A stretch of 64,000 bases of DNA, from the NCBI GenBank assembly GCA_004020645.1, contig SAQL01000004.1, positions 1 to 64,000 of the forward strand. Reading direction: 5' to 3'. Both the position numbers and the translations under genes were made by a program. The stretch is from Mesorhizobium sp. (GTDB taxonomy: Bacteria > Pseudomonadota > Alphaproteobacteria > Rhizobiales > Rhizobiaceae). Below the pieces are notes generated by a model. It searched no databases and was not told the DNA's origin. It was given only the letters and a program-made list of their open reading frames with translations. Of the stretch, positions 6,643 through 14,535 are shown one piece after another. The first letter of the stretch is position 1. Each line of letters opens with the position of its first letter.

Positions 6643-9642
6643 TTACACCTGTGCCGGAAGGTTCGTCTGCTCCTTCGCGCGCGTCCAGACCAACTCGCCG
6701 TCGACGGTATCACGTCGCGATTTCATCCATTCCATTGCCAGGAAAGGAAGAGTTCCACCGGCGAGCGTAATGATGGCGTCTGTTCCGGTGATCGGCGCTA
6801 TACCGAGAAGCCTTCTGAAAAACGGTATTAAGAGGCAGCCGGCCTGAACGGCCATCGACCCACCAATGATCAGCGAGAGCGCGTGATTGGGCGGTCGCGG
6901 GCTGCGATCAAAGATGCTGTGCCTATCGGAACGCGATGTGATGGCATGAAGAAGCTGGGCCATCACCAGGCTTTCGAAAGTCATGGTCCTCGTGATTGGA
7001 GAATCCAATCCATAGCGCGTGGCACCGAGAAGGCTCACCGCCATCGCTCCGCCGCTTATGATCGCAGACTGAGCGGCAAGCCGCCCGATTTCCCCGCGCC
7101 GCAATATCGCCGTGTGGTCTTCTTTCGGCGCCTGCCGAAGAATGTCTGGTTCAGGCGCCTCCATCGCCAGTCCGATGCCGGGCAGCACGTCCGAGATCAG
7201 GTTTATCCAGAGGAGCTGCATCGGCGAGAGCGGTGCTCCGATGCCGACCGAAGTACCCGCCAGAACCAGCAGCACCTCGCTGAGGTTAGTGCTGACCAGG
7301 TAGCGAATGGTCTTGCGAATATTGCGGTGGGTCGTGCGGCCTGTTTCGACGGCGGTGGCGAGACCGCCGAGACCACCGGTGTGGATGATGACATCCGCGA
7401 CTTCCCTTGCGGCATTCATGCTCTGCTGCTGGCCAATCGCAACGCCCACGTCTGCAGCCTTCAACGCAGGGCCGTCATTCACTCCGTCACCAACCATTGC
7501 GACGGTTACACCTGCTTCCTGAAGAGAGCGAACGATTTGAAGCTTTTGCGCCGGGCTGACCCGACTGAACGCATGCGCGCGCCGAGCGGTCTGGGCAAGC
7601 TCGCCCGAAGACATGCCTTCGAGGTCCGCGCCATCGACAATCTCCACCTCGCCTCGACCGTTCAGCCCGACAAGCTCGCTAACGGCAGCCGCCGTTGCCT
7701 TCTGATCACCCGTGAGCATAATCGTCTGAATGCCGGCCTCGTGCAGCTGGCTCAGCAGTTCGCTGGTACCCGGACGCACCTGATCCGCCATCCCAACAAG
7801 CCCGAGCCAGGCAAGATCTCGACCATTATGCCCATTCGGCTTGGAACCCGTGGCCTGTCCACGCGCGACACCCAGTACGCGAAGAGCCTGAGATGCCATT
7901 TCGAGATTGACTTTCCCGATGGCGGCGCGCCGTTCCGGAGTGAGTTCTCGCTCGGTGCCGTCCGGCAAGATTTCGATGCGGCAACGCGCCAGGACCTCCT
8001 TCGGGCTCCCTTTCATGGCGGTCAGCGTCCCACCTTCCATTGCATGTTGCGTCACCATGAAGCGATACGTTTCGCTCCTGCGCTGCACGGATATCCGTGC
8101 AAAGCGCTTACGCAGAGATGCAACGTCCACGCCACGGTCGAGAGCGGCCTGGACGAGGCAGCCGTCGGTAGGCGAGCCGTTCAAACGCAATCCTTCTTCC
8201 GTCTGAACAATCTCGGCATCGTTGCACAGGCAGCACACTTCCAGCAGATTGCGCAACGCGTTCTGCGCGCCCCAATCCTCATTGATCGAGTAGGCATTGT
8301 CGCCAATCCTGATCGTATCGACATCGATGTGGCCGAGGGTCAGCGTTCCCGTCTTGTCGAAGCAAACGACCCTCGCTGCCGCAAGCGTCTCGACAGCATC
8401 CAGCTTGCGGATCAGAACACCTTCACGACGCAGTTTCTCGATGCCAAGAGCAAAGGTGGTCGTCGCCACCATCGGCAGACCTTCAGGGACTGCTGCGACG
8501 GCAACAGACATCGCCGAGCGGGCCATCTGGAGAAGACCGATGCCGCGCAGCCAGCCTAGAGAGAAAAGGACTGCGCAAGTGCCCAATGTCAGCCAGCCAA
8601 GCCGCTGTCCGAGGTTCTTGAGCTCCCTTTGGAGCGGCGTTTCAGGGGCGAAGGTTGCGCCGACCAGCCGCTGTATTCGTCCCGCTTGCGTGAGCGAACC
8701 TGTTGCCACCACGATCGCGCGCCCGCCGCCTCCAGTCACGATCGTTCCGCGATAGATCATGTTTGAACGGGACCCAAGAGGAACGTTCACCCGTTCGATA
8801 GCACCGACAGTCTTCTGAATGGGTGCGCTTTCGCCCGTCAGCAGGGCTTCACTAATTGTCAAAGCCTCCTCACTCAGCAGACGCGCATCGGCCGGAACAA
8901 CGTCTCCCCGTTGCACCGTAAGAACGTCCCCGGGAACGATCTGCTGAACTGGGACAGTGGCAATGACGCCTTCGCGCATAATCTGGGCGGTTTGGGGCCC
9001 CTTCCCTCCCAAACTTTGGATCGTCCGTTCCGCACGGCTTTCGGTTTGGTAGCCGATGACAGCGTTCAAGCCGACAACTGCGAGAATCACGGCAGCTTCG
9101 AATGCGCCGCCGGTCAGAATGGAGACCGATGCGGCACCAAGAAGCATCGCGACCGGCAAGCTTTGAAATTGGTCCGCAAGAATGCTCGCGCGCGACCGAG
9201 GCTGAATGTTTTCGAGGATGTTGGGGCCGGTGCTTGCCAACCGCCGCAGAGCTTCTTCTCCTGGCAGGCCGGCGTCTGCCGAAGCCTCCAGCTTGAAACA
9301 CGATTGTTTTGGCGAAAGCGTATGCCACTCCGGCCCGGCATCGGGCATCTCGCCTGGTGCAATGATCTCACCTCGCAATAAAGCGGCGAGATAATCGATG
9401 ATGGGATCAAGGCCTGACGTTACGTCAAATTGGACGACGACATTTCCGGTCAAATCGCTGGCGGTGATGCTGGAAACGCCAGGCGCCGCGTGGCCTCCCC
9501 GCTCCAGCAGAGTTTTGACTGAGCCTGAGCCTTGCAATCCGCCGATTTTCAGCCTGGCCCGACCCGGGACTGTATGGATCCGGGTAATGGGCACGGCGCT
9601 GCGCCCATTGGACGACTCGGGATTCCCCGACTCGGCGTGCAT
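6643..9642 (-). CDS. P-type cation ATPase (P2/PEGLP type) with N-terminal HMA_2-like domain
   Basis: 999 residues from the ATG at 9642; an upstream TTG at 9702 is less likely. Residues ~15-90 are an HMA_2-like domain (TVPGRARLKIGG ... DLTGNVVVQFD). The pump core follows: TGES (~270), PEGLP in TM4 (~387), phosphorylated Asp in DKTGTLT (~430), MLTGDQ and GDGVNDGPALKAADVG. The later helices keep the SERCA-like ligand pattern NLSE in TM5 and NLISD in TM6, so it resembles P2A Ca2+/Mn2+ pumps rather than P1B metal pumps; there is no CPx motif. It transports a cation across the inner membrane using ATP; the ion is unknown. It lies in line with two DUF5132-like genes upstream on the same strand. Confidence 0.88.
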   Translation of the reverse strand: MHAESGNPESSNGRSAVPITRIHTVPGRARLKIGGLQGSGSVKTLLERGGHAAPGVSSITASDLTGNVVVQFDVTSGLDPIIDYLAALLRGEIIAPGEMPDAGPEWHTLSPKQSCFKLEASADAGLPGEEALRRLASTGPNILENIQPRSRASILADQFQSLPVAMLLGAASVSILTGGAFEAAVILAVVGLNAVIGYQTESRAERTIQSLGGKGPQTAQIMREGVIATVPVQQIVPGDVLTVQRGDVVPADARLLSEEALTISEALLTGESAPIQKTVGAIERVNVPLGSRSNMIYRGTIVTGGGGRAIVVATGSLTQAGRIQRLVGATFAPETPLQRELKNLGQRLGWLTLGTCAVLFSLGWLRGIGLLQMARSAMSVAVAAVPEGLPMVATTTFALGIEKLRREGVLIRKLDAVETLAAARVVCFDKTGTLTLGHIDVDTIRIGDNAYSINEDWGAQNALRNLLEVCCLCNDAEIVQTEEGLRLNGSPTDGCLVQAALDRGVDVASLRKRFARISVQRRSETYRFMVTQHAMEGGTLTAMKGSPKEVLARCRIEILPDGTERELTPERRAAIGKVNLEMASQALRVLGVARGQATGSKPNGHNGRDLAWLGLVGMADQVRPGTSELLSQLHEAGIQTIMLTGDQKATAAAVSELVGLNGRGEVEIVDGADLEGMSSGELAQTARRAHAFSRVSPAQKLQIVRSLQEAGVTVAMVGDGVNDGPALKAADVGVAIGQQQSMNAAREVADVIIHTGGLGGLATAVETGRTTHRNIRKTIRYLVSTNLSEVLLVLAGTSVGIGAPLSPMQLLWINLISDVLPGIGLAMEAPEPDILRQAPKEDHTAILRRGEIGRLAAQSAIISGGAMAVSLLGATRYGLDSPITRTMTFESLVMAQLLHAITSRSDRHSIFDRSPRPPNHALSLIIGGSMAVQAGCLLIPFFRRLLGIAPITGTDAIITLAGGTLPFLAMEWMKSRRDTVDGELVWTRAKEQTNLPAQV

Positions 9643-9805
9643 CCCACGGCACCCTTTAGCTGACTGTTGTACCGAACTCCACCGCAAGGGCCCGCTGGGC
9701 AAAACGACTGTGCCCGCGGTGGAATCCTTTGAGGCAACAAGTGGATGACCTGGCGTGATGCAAAGCCCTCACGCCAACCACGACCCGTTCAGACGACTAT
9801 GATGC

Positions 9806-9943
9806 CTAGCTGCCGGGAGACTTTTCTGCAGCTTCGCTCTTCCGGGCGCGACGCGCGCCGGTTTCGCTCCTGCCTCCATTGTCCGTTTCCCTGGTCGCTT
9901 CAGCCATCTCTGTTCTGGCTTCAGCAACCAAGTCGGACGTCAT
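9806..9943 (-). pseudogene. 45-codon ORF, probably the frameshifted tail of the DUF5132-like gene
   Basis: Begins with an ATG overlapping the TGA of the gene at 9940-10125 (ATGA overlap). It encodes a charged helical peptide with VAEARTEMAEATRE near its start, closely resembling the tail VMAEARAEVEEARK of the paralogue at 10245-10508. The simplest reading is a one-base indel that split an originally longer DUF5132-type protein. A translationally coupled separate peptide is the alternative. Confidence 0.45.
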
Positions 9944-10125
9944 TTATTCATCTCAGCAACGGCAACTCGGCCTTGGTCGTAAGCAACCAGACCGGCCTTG
10001 AGGACCGCTTTCGAAACAGGACGCAGCACGGATATGGCAAGCGGCGCCAAGAAGGCCGCACCCACTCCGAAGGCCAAACCCGTTGCTATGTTGCCGCCTT
10101 TAAATGCGTCTTCGAGTATCGCCAT
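9940..10125 (-). CDS. Small DUF5132-like membrane protein (first copy)
   Basis: 61 residues: a Gly/Ala-rich hydrophobic helix (GGNIATGLAFGVGAAFLAPLAISVL) followed by a conserved amphipathic part (SKAVLKAGLVAYDQGRVAVAEMNK). It is clearly a paralogue of the gene at 10245-10508, sharing GLVAYDQ.RVA.AE.N, but shorter because its tail is out of frame. AAGGAG precedes the ATG. It is probably an inner-membrane protein with one helix or hairpin. It lies in line with the downstream ATPase; small proteins of this type are known beside HMA_2-containing P-type ATPases, but their role is not established. Confidence 0.7.
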   Translation of the reverse strand: MAILEDAFKGGNIATGLAFGVGAAFLAPLAISVLRPVSKAVLKAGLVAYDQGRVAVAEMNK

Positions 10126-10172
10126 TGGACTTGCTCCTTGTTAGTGCCCCCATTCTTCCTACAGGTATCAAC

Positions 10173-10221
10173 GAACCTCCCAAGACTCGCGAACCTCCCA
10201 AGACTCGAACCCCAAGACTTC
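10173..10221. repeat. Short tandem repeat, about 16 bp x 3
   Basis: Three successive units of the form GAACCTCCCAAGACTC (10173-10190, 10191-10206, and a shortened unit at 10207-10221) lie between the two DUF5132-like genes. They are non-coding as far as can be seen and may reflect slippage. Confidence 0.5.
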
Positions 10222-10244
10222 AATTCGACAGCCGCATGTGGATG

Positions 10245-10508
10245 TCAGGATTGGTCAGCGGATTTCGGTTGCTCAACCGCAGCTTTACGCGCTTCTTCCA
10301 CTTCAGCCCGAGCCTCGGCCATGACGTCGCCGGTTCGCTCATTGAGTTCGGCGAAGGCAACCCGCGCTTGATCGTAAGCCACCAATCCAGCCTTGATGGC
10401 CGATTTGGCAAATGGCTTGAGGATAGGCGCAAGCATGGGGGCAATGACGCCTGCTCCAATGCCAATCGCCAAACCCGTGACGATATTAGCACCCTTCAAC
10501 AACGCCAT
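10245..10508 (-). CDS. Small DUF5132-like membrane protein (second copy, full length)
   Basis: 87 residues: hydrophobic Gly-rich segment (GANIVTGLAIGIGAGVIAPMLAPIL), conserved block KPFAKSAIKAGLVAYDQARVAFAELNE, then a charged tail (AEARAEVEEARKAAVEQ) that should extend into the cytoplasm. GGGAGTAGG precedes the ATG at 10508. It is the first gene of a probable minus-strand operon with its paralogue and the P-type ATPase. A perfect palindrome at 10602-10617 lies about 95 bp upstream. Its function is unknown; a small accessory subunit or membrane-shaping protein for the ATPase is only a guess. Confidence 0.72.
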   Translation of the reverse strand: MALLKGANIVTGLAIGIGAGVIAPMLAPILKPFAKSAIKAGLVAYDQARVAFAELNERTGDVMAEARAEVEEARKAAVEQPKSADQS

Positions 10509-10601
10509 GGTCCTACTCCCTGGAGCTTTGTCGTGACGCGACTGGAGCGCGTAAGGATGGTCCAACGATTTGCCACCGGGATGGTTCCCCGTGAATATCG
10601 A

Positions 10602-10617
10602 AAATTGTCATCAATTT
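10602..10617. promoter_or_regulatory. Palindrome upstream of the DUF5132/ATPase operon
   Basis: AAATTG-N4-CAATTT, a perfect inverted repeat about 95 bp before the first gene of the minus-strand operon. It looks like a regulator site but matches no operator I can name; it is not an FNR box (TTGAT-N4-ATCAA). The rest of 10509-10945 shows no gene. Confidence 0.35.
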
Positions 10618-10951
10618 GTCGCCCTCCCCTTACATTCAAGACGGTCTCTGCAACACGGTCTCTGCAGCGAGGGCGGCGACGAAGCCCAGCCAGGCAAAAC
10701 GGCCCTCGAACGACTTGGCGAGGGCAAGATGAGGACACAGAGCCCAGCGCCGCGGTAGCCACGAACTTGGTGCGCCTGAGTGCTGAAAGCTTGCATCGTA
10801 TCAGCATCGAATCGGACGGTGGTCATGGCGGGGCCGATTGTGACATGAGATCGCTGCTGATCGGTCTCGCGTCTATTATTACGACCACTTCCGGCCAAAT
10901 GCCCGCCCACTGGCTGCCGCCTCACGCTTTCCGCGGTCACGCATGCAAAGT

Positions 10952-10966
10952 TGACGAGTTTATTCA
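10952..10966. promoter_or_regulatory. IRO box upstream of rirA
   Basis: TGA-N9-TCA (10952-10954 and 10964-10966), the published RirA operator form, about 80 bp before the rirA start. It suggests iron-dependent autoregulation. The motif is short, so chance occurrence is possible, but the same motif also sits in the hmuP-hmuR promoter region. Confidence 0.55.
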
Positions 10967-11045
10967 GCTATTATGCGCTGCCAGTCTGGAATTATTCCAA
11001 GGTATAGGCCATATTAGGCTCAAGCTACTGCTTCGTGAGGACAAA

Positions 11046-11507
11046 ATGCGGCTGACACGCCAGACCAACTACGCCATGCGCATCCTGATGTATTGCGCCG
11101 CGAATACCGATCGGCTGAGCCGCATCCCGGAGATCGCGGCCGCCTACTCGGTGTCCGAACTTTTTCTTTTCAAGATCCTGCAGCCTTTGGTCGAGCATGG
11201 TCTGGTCGAGACGGTGCGCGGCAGGAACGGCGGTGTCAGGCTCGGCCGCCCGGCCGAATCGATCTCCCTGTTCGACGTCGTGCGCGTGACCGAAGAGAGC
11301 TTCGCCATGGCCGAATGCTTTGAGAATGACGCCGCCGAATGTCCGCTGGTCGACAGTTGCTCACTGAATTCGGCGCTGCGCGAGGCGCTCAATGCGTTCT
11401 TCGCCGTCCTCGAGCGCTATACGATCGCCGACATGGTGGCGGCGCGCCCGAATGTGCGCCACCTGCTCGGCATCGACATGCTGGTGCAAAGGGCGCCGGC
11501 CGCCTGA
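11046..11507 (+). CDS. rirA: RirA, rhizobial iron regulator (Rrf2 family)
   Basis: 153 residues. The opening MRLTRQTNYAMRILMYCAAN and the blocks LSRIPEIAAAYSVSELFLFKILQPL, GLVETVRGRNGGVRLGRP and SLFDVVRVTEESFAMAECFE follow rhizobial RirA throughout. Three cysteines (AECFENDAAECPLVDSC) are the Fe-S cluster ligands. With its cluster bound, RirA represses iron and haem uptake genes at IRO boxes and releases them when iron is low. The ATG at 11046 starts the winged-helix domain; the reading frame stays open far upstream, but that part is not protein-like. It lies beside the hmu locus, its expected target, and beside the ATPase cluster. Confidence 0.93.
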   Translation: MRLTRQTNYAMRILMYCAANTDRLSRIPEIAAAYSVSELFLFKILQPLVEHGLVETVRGRNGGVRLGRPAESISLFDVVRVTEESFAMAECFENDAAECPLVDSCSLNSALREALNAFFAVLERYTIADMVAARPNVRHLLGIDMLVQRAPAA

Positions 11508-11536
11508 TCCGGGTCGCATCGCGGTTTGGCTAGGTC

Positions 11537-11700
11537 TGTTGAGATTCAGGTCAGGCCGAGCCAGAGTCGAAGACGGGCGCGAAGCGACCAAACAGGTGGG
11601 TTCCGAGAACCGGAACGGAGCGTACGTTTGGGTACGTGAGTACCGGAAGCGCAGGAAACCGCCATTTGCAGGCCGGCATCACCTGAATATCAATAGACCG
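11537..11700. repeat. Dispersed intergenic repeat X, copy 1
   Basis: Segment containing ATTCAGGTCAGGCC, then TTCCGAGAACCGGAACGGAG, CGTTTGGGTA and GAGTACCGGAAG, ending near GGCCGGCATCACCTGAATAT. The same ordered blocks recur at 51712-51838. In both places the element abuts the 3' end of a minus-strand gene, here hmuV. The inner part contains a TTCCG...CGGAA inverted repeat. No coding content is apparent. Confidence 0.6.
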
Positions 11701-12478
11701 ACTGCGGCAGCACGAACGGCATGTCTCCAGCCGGCAGCACGCCGACCCTCAGCCGGCAATCGAATACTTTTTCGATCAGATCGTCGCTCAGCACGTCCTG
11801 CGGTGAGCCGGTGGCGGCAAGCCTGCCGCGGTGCATGACGAAGATCCGGTCGGCATACATCGCCGTCAAATTGAGGTCGTGCAGGACGGCCACCACGCCG
11901 CCGCCCCTTCTGGCGAAATCGCGGGCGATGTTCATGATGATCAATTGGTGCTTGATGTCGAGGCTGGAAACCGGCTCGTCGAGGAAGAGATAGCGCGGTT
12001 TGCCGTCGAGGACCGGCGCCCAGACCTGGCAGAGCACACGGGCGAGCTGCACGCGCTGCTGTTCGCCGCCCGAAAGCTCCTGGTAGAAGCGGCCGGCAAA
12101 GTCGTCGAGATCGACCCGCGCCAGCGCCCGTTCGGGCAGGCGCTCGTCCTCGCCGGGCAGCGCGCCCGAGCGCCCGCCGAGCAGACCGAGCCTGACGATC
12201 TCGCGCACCGTGAAGGGAAAGGACAGCGTCGTCGCCTGCGGCAGGACGGCGCGCAGCATGGCTGCCTCGACCGGCTTTATTACCAACAGGTCACGGCCGT
12301 TGATGGTGACCGCACCCGAATAGGGTAGGTCGCCGGATAGCGCCCTCAGGAAGGTCGTCTTGCCCGAACCGTTGGGGCCGACGATGACCGCGATTTCGCC
12401 GGGCTGCATGTCGAAATCGACATTGGCGACGATGCCCTTGCCGCCGATCGCCACCGAGACATCCCGCGCTTCGATCAT
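11690..12478 (-). CDS. hmuV: Haem ABC transporter ATP-binding protein
   Basis: 262 residues with Walker A GPNGSGKTT (~35), signature LSGGEQQRVQLAR (~140), Walker B YLFLDEP, D-loop SSLD and the switch His in VLHDLN, all intact. HmuV dimerises under HmuU and powers haem import from periplasm to cytoplasm. The ATG at 12478 begins the ABC domain (MIEARDVSVAIGG); the in-frame upstream extension lies inside hmuU and is not real. It is the last gene of hmuPSTUV, and its 3' end abuts repeat X. Confidence 0.93.
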   Translation of the reverse strand: MIEARDVSVAIGGKGIVANVDFDMQPGEIAVIVGPNGSGKTTFLRALSGDLPYSGAVTINGRDLLVIKPVEAAMLRAVLPQATTLSFPFTVREIVRLGLLGGRSGALPGEDERLPERALARVDLDDFAGRFYQELSGGEQQRVQLARVLCQVWAPVLDGKPRYLFLDEPVSSLDIKHQLIIMNIARDFARRGGGVVAVLHDLNLTAMYADRIFVMHRGRLAATGSPQDVLSDDLIEKVFDCRLRVGVLPAGDMPFVLPQSVY

Positions 12479-12506
12479 GCCAGCACTTCGATCATGAAAA
12501 GCCCTC

Positions 12507-13607
12507 TCATAGGTCGATGACGCCACGCTTGCGCAGCAGGATCCAGAGGAAGAACGGAGCGCCGGCGATCGCGGTGACGATGCCGATCGGCAGCTCGGCC
12601 GGCGCCACGATGGTGCGGGCGACGGCATCGGCCAACAGCAGCAAGCAAGCGCCAAGCAGGGCCGAGGCCGGCAGCAAATAACGATTGTCCGGGCCGATAG
12701 CCAGTCGCAGCAGATGCGGCACGACGATGCCGACAAAGCCGATGCCGCCGCTGACCGCAACAGACGCCCCGACCGCCGCCGAAACGCCGACAATTGCAGT
12801 GTATTTCAGCCGCTGCACCGGAATGCCGAGATGGCCGGCGGTGGCTTCGCCCAGCGCCAGCGCGTTGAGGCCGCGCGCCAGGAACGGCATCGCCGCCAGC
12901 GCCAGCACGATCACAGGCCCGACGGAACCGATCTTCTGCCAGGTCGCGCCGGCGAGCGAGCCGAGCTGCCAGAAGGTCAGGTCGCGCAACTGCCGGTCGT
13001 CGGCCATGAAGATCAGGATACCGGTCAGCGCCATAGCAAGGGCCGCCAGCGCAATCCCGGCAAGCAGCATGGTGGCGACCGAGGTTCGGCCGTGCCTGGT
13101 GGCGACCTGATAGAGCACCAATGTCGTCGCCAGCCCGCCGCAGAACGCCGCCAGCGGCAGAGCGAGCGTTCCCAGCACCGAAATTACCGGCGCCAGCACC
13201 GTTGCGCCAAGCACGATGACGGCCACCGCGCCGAGGCTCGCTCCGGCCGAAACGCCGATGAGGCCGGGGTCTGCCAGCGGGTTGCGGAACAGCCCCTGCA
13301 TCACCGCGCCGGAGACGGCAAGTGCGGCGCCAATCAGCACACCGAGGATGACGCGCGGCAGGCGGATGTCGTAGACGATCAGGCGGTCGCGCGCGCTCAG
13401 CGCCTCATTGCCGGGTGCTGCACCCAACAGCCAATCGCCAGCGACGCTGACGGCCGAGGCATCGGATGCGCCTGAGGTCAGCGACAACAGGACGGCAACG
13501 GCAAGTCCCAGGCACAAAAGCAGGATGGCGATACGCGCGCGCCCCGAACGGTCGCCGTCGGATGCTGTCACCATAGTGCCCGCACCAGCGATCGATTGAT
13601 CCACCAT
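12507..13607 (-). CDS. hmuU: Haem ABC transporter permease (FecCD family)
   Basis: 366 residues with about ten membrane helices and the FecCD features LPRVILGVLIGAALAVSGAVMQGLFRNPLADPGLIGVSAGASLGA (~70-125) and GGIGFVGIVVPHLLRLAIGPDNRYLLPASALLGA near the C-terminus. HmuU forms the inner-membrane channel that receives haem from HmuT. The start at 13607 lies 11 bp after the hmuT stop, and the coding order hmuT-hmuU-hmuV is the standard one. An unusual Ala/Asp-rich leader of ~25 residues precedes the first helix. Confidence 0.93.
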   Translation of the reverse strand: MVDQSIAGAGTMVTASDGDRSGRARIAILLLCLGLAVAVLLSLTSGASDASAVSVAGDWLLGAAPGNEALSARDRLIVYDIRLPRVILGVLIGAALAVSGAVMQGLFRNPLADPGLIGVSAGASLGAVAVIVLGATVLAPVISVLGTLALPLAAFCGGLATTLVLYQVATRHGRTSVATMLLAGIALAALAMALTGILIFMADDRQLRDLTFWQLGSLAGATWQKIGSVGPVIVLALAAMPFLARGLNALALGEATAGHLGIPVQRLKYTAIVGVSAAVGASVAVSGGIGFVGIVVPHLLRLAIGPDNRYLLPASALLGACLLLLADAVARTIVAPAELPIGIVTAIAGAPFFLWILLRKRGVIDL

Positions 13608-13618
13608 TGGGCGCCCGC

Positions 13619-14524
13619 TCAGTCCGCGGCCTGCCCGCCATAAAGCGAGGCGGCAAGGTCGTGGATGACGTCGGCCGTGCGCGGCCCGAAGCCGAGCAGA
13701 TAACCGCCATCCATGCGGACCACCTTGCGCGCGGCACCCGCCGGTGTCGACAAAATGGCCGGGTTCGCGAACAATTCATCATCCGATGCGGCAGGGCCGG
13801 CATTGTTCATCATCAGGATCACGTCGGACCTGGCGGTGATAACGGCCTCGTCGGACAATTGCTTGTAGCCGGAGAAGCCCTCGACCGCGTTGACACCGCC
13901 CGAAAGCTTGATGATGCCGTCGGCGGCAGTGTCACTGCCGGAAGCGAGGATCTTGCCGCCCTGCATCGACAGCACGAACAGGACGCGCTTGCGCTCCTTG
14001 ATCGAGGCGGTCTGCTTTTCGGCGGCCTTCAGCTTGGCGTCGATCTCGGCCGCCAGCGCATCGGCCTTGCCGTCGGCGCCGAGCGCCTTGCCGACGATGT
14101 GGATCTTTTCGAGAATGCCTTGGCGGTCGTAACGCTCGGGCACCTCGATGAACGGGACGCTCGTCTTCAGCACGTCGACGGCTTCCTTCGGGCCGCTGCC
14201 GTGCAGCGCCAGAATGCCCGACGGATTGACCGACAGCACACCTTCCGGCGACAGCTGGCGCATGTAGCCGACGTCAGGCAGCTTGAGCGCCGCCTCGGGA
14301 TAACGGCTGGTCGAATCGCGAGCGACCAGCCGGTCCTCCTCGCCGAGCGCGAAGACGATCTCGGTGATCGAACCGCCGATCGCCGCTATCTTCGACGGAT
14401 CCGCAAAAACCTCCGTGCCTTCGGTGGCGCGGGCCGGCAGCAATGCGGCAAAGGCCAGGGAAAGGCCGATCGCGGCCCCAAGCGGCATTCTGAAAGCACC
14501 CGCCCGTTTAAGCAAAGGAGCCAT
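13619..14524 (-). CDS. hmuT: Periplasmic haem-binding protein
   Basis: 301 residues with a Sec signal peptide (residues ~1-34, cleavage near PARATEG) and no lipobox Cys, so soluble in the periplasm. The cluster A-2 binding-protein fold is recognisable: IAAIGGSITEIVFALGEEDRLVARDSTSRYP (~47-77) contains the Tyr likely to bind haem iron. HmuT delivers haem to HmuUV. It lies 11 bp downstream of hmuS and 11 bp upstream of hmuU, in one operon. Confidence 0.92.
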   Translation of the reverse strand: MAPLLKRAGAFRMPLGAAIGLSLAFAALLPARATEGTEVFADPSKIAAIGGSITEIVFALGEEDRLVARDSTSRYPEAALKLPDVGYMRQLSPEGVLSVNPSGILALHGSGPKEAVDVLKTSVPFIEVPERYDRQGILEKIHIVGKALGADGKADALAAEIDAKLKAAEKQTASIKERKRVLFVLSMQGGKILASGSDTAADGIIKLSGGVNAVEGFSGYKQLSDEAVITARSDVILMMNNAGPAASDDELFANPAILSTPAGAARKVVRMDGGYLLGFGPRTADVIHDLAASLYGGQAAD

Positions 14525-14535
14525 TGTCGTTGTCC

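Noticed and set aside
6643..9642. Calling the ATPase a FezB-like P1B ferrosome pump
   Set aside because: No CPx-type motif and a PEGLP/NLSE/NLISD core, so it is not a P1B enzyme. Only the analogy of HMA-like partners is retained.
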